Origin: VRUE01 sp963718755
Lineage (GTDB): Bacteria > Actinomycetota > Thermoleophilia > Solirubrobacterales > 70-9
NCBI GenBank assembly: GCA_963718755.1
Contig: OY970376.1
Coordinates: forward strand, 1,736,001 to 1,800,000
Length of the DNA: 64,000 bases
Direction: 5' to 3'
Shown: piece after piece, positions 57,500 to 64,000 of the stretch
How the letters are laid out: each line of letters starts with the position of its first letter
Numbering within the stretch: the first letter of the stretch is position 1
The notes under the pieces: generated by a model
Databases searched by the model: none
The model's input: only the letters and a program-made list of their open reading frames with translations
Told to the model about the DNA's origin: nothing
Program-made: the position numbers and the translations under genes

Positions 57500-58720
57500 C
57501 TACAGCCCGTAGCTCTTGCCGATCACGTCGAGCATCACCTCGTCGGTGCCGGCGCCGATCCGGTTGAGCCGAACGTCGCGGTAGGCGCGCTCGATCTCGT
57601 ACTCCTTCATGTAGCCGTAGCCGCCGAGGATCTGGATGCACTCGTCGGCGACCTCGCAGGCCATGCGCGAGGAGAAGAGCTTCGCCATCGTGATCTCACG
57701 CACCGGGTACTCGCCGTTGCCGAAGCGCCAGGCGGTCGCGTAGGTGAACTGCTTCGCCGCCTCGGCCTTGGTCGCCATCTCGGCGAACTTGTGGCGGATC
57801 GCCTGGAACTTGCCGATCGGCCGGCCGAAGGCTTCGCGCTCCTTCGCGTACTCGAGCGTCTTCTCGATCATCCGTTCCGCGCCGGCGTGGGAGCCGGCGG
57901 CGGCGACCAGTCGCTCGCCCTGGAGCTCCCAGGCGATGTGGTAAAAGCCTTTGCCCTCCTCGCCGAGGATGGCGCTGGCCGGGACGCGGACGTCTTCGAA
58001 GGCGAGTTCGCCGGTGTCGGAGGCGTGCATGCCCATCTTCTCCAGCTCGGCGGAGACGCTGAACCCGGGCACCTTCTCGCCGTTCTCGTCACGCAGGTCG
58101 ACGACGAAGAGGGTGATGCCGGCGTGGCGCTCCTCCGGGTCGGTCTTGGCGACGAGGACGATGAAGTCGGCGCGCGGGCCGTTGGTGATGAAGGTCTTGG
58201 AGCCGTTGATCACGTATTCGTCGCCGTCGCGGATCGCGGCGGTGCGGATGCCGGCGACGTCGGAGCCGGCGCCGGGCTCGGTGATCCCGAGGCAGCCGAC
58301 CTTCTCGCCCTTCAGACCGGGGGCCAGGTAGCGCTCTTTCTGCTCCTCGGTGCCGAGCAGGTGGATCGGCGGCAGGACCATGTCGGTCTGCACGGCGAAG
58401 CCCATGTTGGTGCCGCCCGAGCCCGTGTAGCTCATGCACTCGGCGCGGACCAGCGAGTAGAAGTAGTCGCCACCCTGCCCGCCGTACTCCTCGGGGAAGC
58501 AGAGGCCGAGGAAGCCGAGCTCGCCGGCCCGCTTCATCACGTCGGTAGGCCAGTAGGTGTCCTCCCACTCGTTGCGGTGAGGCCACATCTCCTTTTTGAC
58601 CCAGGCCTGCATCGACTCGCGCAGGTCTTCGTGCTCCTGGTTGAAGATGAAGTTCTTGCGGCCCGCCTCGTGGTCGGGCTTGATCACAGTTGAGCTGCTG
58701 CCGTTCGTCGCGGTCGCCAC
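57500..58720 (-). CDS. Acyl-CoA dehydrogenase
   Basis: 406 residues, ATG at 58720. ITEPGAGSDVAGIRTAA, VINGSKTFITNG and GGYGYMKEYEIERAYRD are family signatures. N-terminal helix bundle (HEDLRESMQAWVKKEMW). Very like the dehydrogenase at 51987 but clearly a separate gene. Its promoter region is shared with the divergent enoyl-CoA hydratase at 58812, which supports a role in the same degradation pathway. Substrate not identified. Confidence 0.94.
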   Translation of the reverse strand: MATATNGSSSTVIKPDHEAGRKNFIFNQEHEDLRESMQAWVKKEMWPHRNEWEDTYWPTDVMKRAGELGFLGLCFPEEYGGQGGDYFYSLVRAECMSYTGSGGTNMGFAVQTDMVLPPIHLLGTEEQKERYLAPGLKGEKVGCLGITEPGAGSDVAGIRTAAIRDGDEYVINGSKTFITNGPRADFIVLVAKTDPEERHAGITLFVVDLRDENGEKVPGFSVSAELEKMGMHASDTGELAFEDVRVPASAILGEEGKGFYHIAWELQGERLVAAAGSHAGAERMIEKTLEYAKEREAFGRPIGKFQAIRHKFAEMATKAEAAKQFTYATAWRFGNGEYPVREITMAKLFSSRMACEVADECIQILGGYGYMKEYEIERAYRDVRLNRIGAGTDEVMLDVIGKSYGL

Positions 58721-58811
58721 TGGTCTCTCCTCCTGGATCGTCGAAAGTTCGAGTGGACAGTAGCACTTTCTACTTTCAGCCCATGGCCGATTTCGGCTAT
58801 GGTCCGCCGCG
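58721..58811. promoter_or_regulatory. Divergent promoter region of acyl-CoA genes
   Basis: 91 bp between two start codons. GAAAGT at 58743 faces ACTTTC at about 58764, a possible operator. RBS-like GGAGGAGAG (as read on the minus strand) precedes the dehydrogenase start. Confidence 0.4.
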
Positions 58812-59594
58812 ATGGATTACGAGGTCGTCACCTACGAGGTTGCCGACGGGGTCGCCACCGTGACCCTGAACAACCCGGAGAAGCGCAACATGCTCTCCGG
58901 GCAGATGCTCGCCGAGCTGGTCGACGCGATGAAGCGGGCTCGCGACGACGAGGAGGCGCGGGCGGTCGTACTTACCGGGGCGGGCGAGAAGGTTTTTTGC
59001 GCCGGAGCAGACCTTGGGGGGTTTGCCGCCGACGTTCCGCTCGTCGCCAAACATTTTGCTACCGATCTTTTCCTTGAATTCTTCCGCCTGATGCCGCGGC
59101 TGGGCAAGCCGAGCCTCTGTGCCGCCAACGGGCACGTCTTGGCTGGCGGAATGGGTCTCGCTCTCTCCTGCGACCTGCTGATCGCCAAAGAGGGCGCCAC
59201 CTTCGGCACGCCGGAGATCAACGTCGGTGCCTTCCCCTACATGATCATGGCGATCATCTACCGCAACGTTCCGCGCAAGAAGGTCAACGAGATGATGCTG
59301 CTGGGCGAGCGGTTGAGCGGCGAGCAGGCGGTCGAGTACGGGCTCGCCAACAAGGTTGTGCCGGCCGATGAGTTCGACGCGGCGGTCGCCGATTGGGCCG
59401 GCAAGCTCGCCTCCAAGAGCCCGGTGCTGATGCGGCTCGGCCACGACGCGATGTACCGCCAGCAGGACATGGCGGTGGACGACGCGCTCGATTACCTGCG
59501 CTCGCAGCTATCGCTCACCTTCTCGACCGAGGACATCGTCGAGGGCGTCACCGCATTCTTCGAGAAGCGCGAGCCGCAGTGGAAAGGCAGGTAG
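58812..59594 (+). CDS. Enoyl-CoA hydratase/isomerase
   Basis: 260 residues, ATG at 58812. Crotonase signatures: FCAGADLGGFA (oxyanion), NGHVLAGGMGLALSCDLLIA and the catalytic Glu in TFGTPEINVGAFP. Hydrates the enoyl-CoA produced by the neighbouring dehydrogenase. Next gene begins 2 bp after its stop, so the run 58812-63363 is probably one transcript with carboxyltransferase, BKACE and CoA transferase genes. Confidence 0.93.
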   Translation: MDYEVVTYEVADGVATVTLNNPEKRNMLSGQMLAELVDAMKRARDDEEARAVVLTGAGEKVFCAGADLGGFAADVPLVAKHFATDLFLEFFRLMPRLGKPSLCAANGHVLAGGMGLALSCDLLIAKEGATFGTPEINVGAFPYMIMAIIYRNVPRKKVNEMMLLGERLSGEQAVEYGLANKVVPADEFDAAVADWAGKLASKSPVLMRLGHDAMYRQQDMAVDDALDYLRSQLSLTFSTEDIVEGVTAFFEKREPQWKGR

Positions 59595-59596
59595 GG

Positions 59597-61192
59597 ATGG
59601 GGAGCACCGAGCAAGAAGCGAAGAACCTCCTGCCGGGGACCGCCCCGCTGGACGACCTGACCGAGCAGCTGCACGAGCGCCGCGAGAAGGCGAAGCTCGG
59701 CGGTGGCGAGGAGAAGATCGCCAAACAGCACGAGCGCGGCAAGCTGACCGCGCGTGAGCGCCTCGACCTGCTGGTCGATGAGGGCACCTTCAATGAGATG
59801 GGGATCCACGGCCGGCCGCACTTCGCCCAGCGCGCGATGGACGGCAAAGAGGCCCCCGCCGACGGCGTGATCACCGGCTGGGGCGACATCGACGGCCGCC
59901 CCTGCTGCATCGCCGCCTACGACTTCACCGTGATGGCTGGCTCGATGGGGATGACCGGCGAGCTCAAGGTCACCCGCCTGCGCGAGATGGCCCTCTCCAA
60001 GCGGATGCCGTTCATCTGGCTGCTCGACTCGGCCGGCGCCCGCATCCAGGAGGCCGCCGGCTCGCTCTTCGCCGGCTCCGGCCACCTCTTCCGCGAGGAG
60101 GTCGAAATGTCGGGCGTGATCCCGATGGTCGCGGCGATGATGGGCCCTTGCGCCGCCGGCACCGCCTACATCCCGGCGCTCTCGGACTTCGTGCCGATGG
60201 TCTCCGGTCAGGGCGCGATGGCGCTTGCCGGCCCGCACCTGACCAAAGCCGTCACCGGTGAGGACATCACGATGGAGGAGCTGGGCGGCGCCAAGGTCCA
60301 CTGCCGCAAATCCGGCGTGGGGGACCTCGAGGTGAAGGACGACGAGGAATGCATCGCCAAGGTCAAGCAGTACCTCTCCTACTTCCCCTCCGATTGCGAG
60401 CAGAAGCCGCCGATCGTGCCGACCAGCGACCCCGACGACCGGATGTCGGAGAAGCTGATGGAGATTGTCCCGGAGTCATCGCGCCAGCCCTACGACATGT
60501 ACGACGTGATCGCCGAGATCGTCGACGACGGCGAGTGGTTCGACATCAAGCCGAAGTTCGCCAAGACGCTGATCACCTGCTTCGCTCGCTTCGGCGGCCA
60601 GCCGGTCGGGATCGTCGCCAACCAGCCCAAGCAGCTGGCCGGCATCCTCGACAACGACTCGGCCGACAAGGCGGCTCGCTTCATCAACCTCTGCGACGCC
60701 TTCAACGTCCCGCTCGTCTTCCTCCAGGACGTGCCCGGCTTCATGGTCGGCGCGAAAGTCGAGCACGCCGGGATCATTCGCCACGGGGCGAAGATGCTCT
60801 ACGCGGTCAGCCGCGCCACGGTGCCGAAGGTGACCGTGATCGTGCGTAAGGCCTACGGCGCCGGCTACTACGTGATGTGCGGCAAGGCTTACGAGCCTGA
60901 CCTGATCGTCGCCTGGCCGGGTGCGGAGATCTCGGTGATGGGCGCCGAGGGTGCGGTCGAAATCATCGGCCGCTCGGCGATCGAGGCCTCCGATGACCCC
61001 GACGCCACCCGCGAGACGATGCTGAACGCGGTCCGCGAGCAGATCGACCCCTACATCGCCGCCGGCAACGCGGTGATCGACGACATCATCGACCCGCGCG
61101 AGACGCGGCCGACGATTGTCAACGCCTTGCGCATGGCCAAGAACAAACACGTCGAGAAGCCGAAGAAACGCCATGGGGTGATGCCCGTATGA
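59597..61192 (+). CDS. Acyl-CoA carboxylase carboxyltransferase subunit
   Basis: 531 residues, ATG at 59597. Carboxyl_trans family, propionyl/methylcrotonyl-CoA carboxylase beta type: GKLTARERLDLLVDEGTFNE at the N-terminus, WLLDSAGARIQEAAG and GAMALAGPHLTKAVTGEDI, and the C-terminal GAGYYVMCGKAYEPDL and MGAEGAVEI. Transfers CO2 from biotin on a carrier such as the BCCP at 18677 to an acyl-CoA. The biotin carboxylase subunit is not in the window. Close to the enoyl-CoA hydratase, suggesting methylcrotonyl- or geranyl-CoA-type degradation, but this is inference. Confidence 0.93.
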   Translation: MGSTEQEAKNLLPGTAPLDDLTEQLHERREKAKLGGGEEKIAKQHERGKLTARERLDLLVDEGTFNEMGIHGRPHFAQRAMDGKEAPADGVITGWGDIDGRPCCIAAYDFTVMAGSMGMTGELKVTRLREMALSKRMPFIWLLDSAGARIQEAAGSLFAGSGHLFREEVEMSGVIPMVAAMMGPCAAGTAYIPALSDFVPMVSGQGAMALAGPHLTKAVTGEDITMEELGGAKVHCRKSGVGDLEVKDDEECIAKVKQYLSYFPSDCEQKPPIVPTSDPDDRMSEKLMEIVPESSRQPYDMYDVIAEIVDDGEWFDIKPKFAKTLITCFARFGGQPVGIVANQPKQLAGILDNDSADKAARFINLCDAFNVPLVFLQDVPGFMVGAKVEHAGIIRHGAKMLYAVSRATVPKVTVIVRKAYGAGYYVMCGKAYEPDLIVAWPGAEISVMGAEGAVEIIGRSAIEASDDPDATRETMLNAVREQIDPYIAAGNAVIDDIIDPRETRPTIVNALRMAKNKHVEKPKKRHGVMPV

Positions 61193-61195
61193 GGG

Positions 61196-61240
61196 CCTTG
61201 GCGACTTACCGACGTTCTAGGGGGGCTAAGTCGCCAGGGG
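61196..61240. repeat. Inverted repeat related to that at 11368
   Basis: CCTTGGCGACTTACC (61196-61210) pairs with GGCTAAGTCGCCAGG (from 61224) except for one mismatch and a G-U pair. Same stem core TTGGCGACTTA as the palindrome at 11368-11417. Lies between the carboxyltransferase stop and the BKACE start. Confidence 0.75.
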
Positions 61241-61250
61241 GAGGCTTGAA

Positions 61251-62147
61251 GTGAGCGCGTTCAGCGATCCGGTAGTCATCAGTTGTTCGATCAGCGGCGT
61301 GATCGCCAACCGCGATCAGTGCCCGGCGATCCCCTATACGCCGGAGGAGTACGCGGCCGAGGCGCGGCGGGCGGTCGACGAGGGCGCCTCGCAGATCCAC
61401 ATCCACGCGCGCAAGCCGGACGGCACGCCCTCCTATGAGGTCGAGGACTTCAAGGCGATCACCGAGGCGATTCTGGCCGAGGTTGGCGACGTGATCATCA
61501 ACTACTCGACCGGCGCGATCGGCATCCCGATCGAGAAGCGGATCGAGTACCTGCGCGAGTGCAAGCCCGACGTGGCGGCGCTCAACATGAGCTCGATGAA
61601 CTACGCCAAGTACAGCTCGCGGCGCAAGGACTTCGTCTTCAAGGCGGTCTTCGAGAACAGCTTCGACACGATCATCGAGTTCCTCACGGCGATGCGCGAC
61701 CTCGGGATCAAGCCCGAGCATGAGTGCTTCGACGCCGGCCACGTCGCCAACCTCGACCCGCTGATCGACATGGGCCTGTTGGAGCGGACGCCGCTGCAGA
61801 TCTCCCTGGTGATGGGGGTAAACGGCGGCATCCGCCCGACCCCGCGCAACGTCGGCTTCATGGCGGACCAGATCCCCGGTGGAGCCGACGGCGAGAACCA
61901 GTGGCAGGTGATCGGCATCTCCCGCGACCAATGGAAATTGCTCGGCGCCTCGCTCGTCTTGGGCGGCAACGTCCGCGCCGGGGTCGAGGACAACCTCTAC
62001 CTGCCGAACGGCGAGATGACCAAGTCAAACGGCGAACTGATCGCCAAGGCGCGCCAGATGGCCGAGGACGTCGGCCGCCGCGCCGCCAGCGTCGCCGAGG
62101 CTCGCGAGCTGCTGGGGGTCCCCAAGCGTGAGCGATCTGCCGCTTAG
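61251..62147 (+). CDS. BKACE family enzyme (beta-keto acid cleavage, DUF849)
   Basis: 298 residues, GTG start after GGGGGAGG. Zinc-binding His pair in SQIHIHARKPDG; DFKAITEAI, INYSTGA and GNVRAGVEDNLYLP are family hallmarks. BKACE enzymes cleave a beta-keto acid with acetyl-CoA, exchanging acyl groups; the founding member uses 3-keto-5-aminohexanoate. The substrate here cannot be told, though its place beside acyl-CoA genes suggests a beta-keto acid from acyl-CoA breakdown. Confidence 0.9.
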   Translation: MSAFSDPVVISCSISGVIANRDQCPAIPYTPEEYAAEARRAVDEGASQIHIHARKPDGTPSYEVEDFKAITEAILAEVGDVIINYSTGAIGIPIEKRIEYLRECKPDVAALNMSSMNYAKYSSRRKDFVFKAVFENSFDTIIEFLTAMRDLGIKPEHECFDAGHVANLDPLIDMGLLERTPLQISLVMGVNGGIRPTPRNVGFMADQIPGGADGENQWQVIGISRDQWKLLGASLVLGGNVRAGVEDNLYLPNGEMTKSNGELIAKARQMAEDVGRRAASVAEARELLGVPKRERSAA

Positions 62148-63363
62148 CGACGTCAAGGTCCTCGACCTGACCAGGCTCCTGCCCGGCGGCTTCTGCTCAC
62201 TGCTGCTGGCCGACCTCGGCGCCGAGGTGCTGAAGGTCGAGGACACCGGCATGGGCGACTACATCCGCTGGGCGCCGCCCTACTACGGCGATGAGGATCA
62301 GCAGGAGTTGGGCACCCGCTCCTCGCTCTACCTGGCGCTCAACCGCGGCAAGCGCTCGGTCCGTCTCGACCTCAAGAGCGATGCCGGGCGCGAGGCTCTG
62401 CTGCGCCTGGTCGGGCAATACGACGTCGTGCTCGATGGCTTCCGCCCCGGCGTTCTCGACCGGCTCGGGGTCGGCTACGAGCGCATGCGCGAGGCCAACC
62501 CGGCGCTCGTCTTCTGCGCGATCACCGGCTACGGCCAGGACGGCCCCTACGCCCAGCGCGCCGGCCATGACATGAACTACCTCGGCCTGGTTGGGCTGCT
62601 CGGTTTGACCGGTGCCAAGGACGGCCCGCCGGTCCAATCCGGCGGCCAGATCGCCGACCTCGGCGGCGGTGCGCTGATGGCCGCCTTCGGGGTGATGGCG
62701 GCGCTGCACGAGCGCCGGCGCTCCGGCGAGGGGCAGATGGTCGACGTCTCGATGGCCGACGGGGCGCTCTCCTGGCTGGCACTCGTCGCCGGCCGCTACT
62801 TCTGCGACGGCGAGGCGCCGCGCCGCGGCGAGCAGCAGCTCGCCGGCGGCCTGCTCTGTTACTTCCCCTACGAGGCCAAGGATGGCTGGGTCACCTGCGG
62901 CGCGCTGGAGCCGAAGTTCTGGGCCGCCTTCTGCAACGGCGTCGAGCGGCCCGATCTGATCGAGGTGCAGTTCGAGGCGCCAGGCTCGGACGCCTGGGGC
63001 AAGGTGGCCGAGGTCTTCCGCTCGCGTACGCGAGACGAGTGGCTCGCCTTCAACGACGAGCACGACTGCTGCATCGAGCCCGTTCTCGACGTCGGCGAGG
63101 CACTTGAGTCCGAGCTGGTCCGCGCGCGTGAGATGGTGACGGCGATCGAGCAGCCCGGCCTGGGGACGGTGCGCCAGCTCGGCGTGCCGGTGAAGATGAG
63201 CCGCACCCCCGGTGACCCGACGAGGCCGGCGCCCGCCTTCGGCGAGCACACCGACGAGGTGCTGGGCGAGGCCGGCTACTCGGCCGGGGAGATCGCGGCG
63301 ATGAAGGAGTCGGGCGCGGCCGCCGGGCCGAGCGCCGACGCCGCAACGACCTTCAGGGCGTAG
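62128..63363 (+). CDS. CaiB/BaiF CoA transferase (AMACR-like)
   Basis: 411 residues, GTG start at 62128 overlapping the BKACE gene by 20 bp. N-terminal DVKVLDLTRLLPGGFCSLLL, and the catalytic Asp in GHDMNYLGLVGLLGL. GQIADLGGGALMAAFGVMAA is conserved in the family. Family III CoA transferases move CoA between acids; the AMACR-like sequence also fits an alpha-methylacyl-CoA racemase for branched chains. With the preceding genes it supports degradation of a branched or modified acid. Confidence 0.91.
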   Translation: MSDLPLSDVKVLDLTRLLPGGFCSLLLADLGAEVLKVEDTGMGDYIRWAPPYYGDEDQQELGTRSSLYLALNRGKRSVRLDLKSDAGREALLRLVGQYDVVLDGFRPGVLDRLGVGYERMREANPALVFCAITGYGQDGPYAQRAGHDMNYLGLVGLLGLTGAKDGPPVQSGGQIADLGGGALMAAFGVMAALHERRRSGEGQMVDVSMADGALSWLALVAGRYFCDGEAPRRGEQQLAGGLLCYFPYEAKDGWVTCGALEPKFWAAFCNGVERPDLIEVQFEAPGSDAWGKVAEVFRSRTRDEWLAFNDEHDCCIEPVLDVGEALESELVRAREMVTAIEQPGLGTVRQLGVPVKMSRTPGDPTRPAPAFGEHTDEVLGEAGYSAGEIAAMKESGAAAGPSADAATTFRA

Positions 63364-63368
63364 CTGCG

Positions 63369-64000
63369 ATGGCGGCGAGACCCGAGACCGCGACCTCGGA
63401 GGGCGGTCTGCTCAAGATCGGCGAGCTGGCCGAGGCCTCCGGCGTGCCGGTGCCGACGATCAAGCACTACCTGCGCGAGGGCCTCTTGCCGGAGCCGGTG
63501 AAGACGAGCCGCAACATGGCCTACTACCCGCCCGAGTTCGTCGACCGGATCAGGCTGATCAAGCAGCTGCAGGAGGAGCGCTTCATGCCTTTGCGGGCGA
63601 TCAAGTCGGTGCTCGACGAGGATCCCGAGCGGGCCCGCGCGATGGTCGAGCTCGAGGATCGCATTCTCGAGCGGGCGCTGGGGGGTGAGCGCACCCGGAC
63701 CAGCGCCGCCGAGGTGCGCGAGCGCTACGGCGTACCCAAGGAGGTGCTCGACCGGCTGGAGAAGATCGAGGTGCTCAGCCCCAACAGCCGCGGCTACTCA
63801 CCCTCCGACATCAAGATCATCGAGGCGATCGGCCGCTTCCGCGCCGGTGGCTACGACGAGGAGATCGGCTTCACCGTCTACGACACCCTGCGCTACAAGA
63901 AAGCCCTCGAAGAGCTGGTCAGCCAGGAGGTCGAGATGGTGATGGACCGCCTCGCCGGCGAGGTCCCGCCCGAGCGTGTGGTCGAGATGCTCGAATCCGG
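63369..64000 (+). CDS. MerR family regulator, 3' end missing
   Basis: At least 210 residues, ATG at 63369, running off the right edge. N-terminal MerR helix-turn-helix: LLKIGELAEASGVPVPTIKH then YLREGLLPEPVKTSRNMAYY. The following region (DEEIGFTVYDTLRYKKALEE) differs from the classic metal-binding tails and fits the actinobacterial TetR-like effector MerR group. Five bases after the CoA transferase stop, so it belongs to the same operon and probably regulates it. Confidence 0.87.
   Translation, partial: MAARPETATSEGGLLKIGELAEASGVPVPTIKHYLREGLLPEPVKTSRNMAYYPPEFVDRIRLIKQLQEERFMPLRAIKSVLDEDPERARAMVELEDRILERALGGERTRTSAAEVRERYGVPKEVLDRLEKIEVLSPNSRGYSPSDIKIIEAIGRFRAGGYDEEIGFTVYDTLRYKKALEELVSQEVEMVMDRLAGEVPPERVVEMLES

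Noticed and set aside
57500..57560. 3' end of the second acyl-CoA dehydrogenase as a fourth attachment site
   Set aside because: Resembles the att repeat only through homology of the two dehydrogenases; many mismatches and no element next to it.
1..64000. CRISPR arrays and tRNA or rRNA genes
   Set aside because: No regularly spaced repeats, cloverleaf or rRNA-like sequence was found on reading.

Overview
The window looks like chromosome of a high-GC actinobacterium, most probably of the Solirubrobacterales/Thermoleophilia type. I infer this from GC-rich coding with many GTG/TTG starts, 4-base start/stop overlaps, a SigB/SigF-type sigma factor, stand-alone biotin carrier protein, F420-type reductase, and very large secreted NHL/beta-propeller proteins. 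No rRNA, tRNA or CRISPR array was seen.

Layout. 1-7900: stress and regulatory genes (anti-sigma ATPase cut by the left edge, SigB-like sigma factor, superoxide dismutase, GMC oxidoreductase with rubredoxin, LemA, Nudix, ECF sigma factor with a DUF4349 membrane partner). 7934-14456: biotin synthesis genes bioB-bioF-bioD and bioA, split by a marR-MFS efflux pair with a clear operator. 14514-23748: GH3 glycosidase, CHASE/GGDEF cyclase, AlkA-type glycosylase, enoyl-CoA hydratase, biotin carrier, glycosyltransferase, amidase, and three TetR regulators, one of them a double TetR. 24099-32994: a translationally coupled operon of two giant secreted proteins and a PucR-type regulator. 33139-42887: secreted protein, possible small RNA or leader, glpK, acyltransferase, lactonase-like hydrolase, SDRs, F420 reductase, and an operon of SnoaL, amidase, GNAT and SixA.

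42893-52022 is an integrative element in the 3' end of an acyl-CoA dehydrogenase gene. A perfect 39-bp direct repeat (43794-43832 and 51984-52022) marks attL and attR, and a degenerate third copy at 42895 points to a tandem or older element. Cargo: a membrane protein, an RHH/PIN toxin-antitoxin pair, a DUF5677-like protein, a Gabija-type anti-phage pair (gajA OLD nuclease, gajB UvrD helicase), XRE regulators, an excisionase-like protein and a tyrosine integrase. The integrase reading frame crosses attR, so excision would give it a different C-terminus encoded at the left end of the element.

51987-64000: acyl-CoA catabolism (two acyl-CoA dehydrogenases, enoyl-CoA hydratase, carboxyltransferase, BKACE enzyme, CaiB/AMACR-type CoA transferase, MerR regulator cut by the right edge). 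Among these lie a receiver/thioredoxin-reductase-like fusion, a DUF445 protein and an Abi-alpha-like protein.

Two themes recur. Small perfect or near-perfect palindromes with shared stems are dispersed between genes. Three genes appear to start with CTG, each placed where an ATGA-type overlap with the upstream stop codon would be expected.
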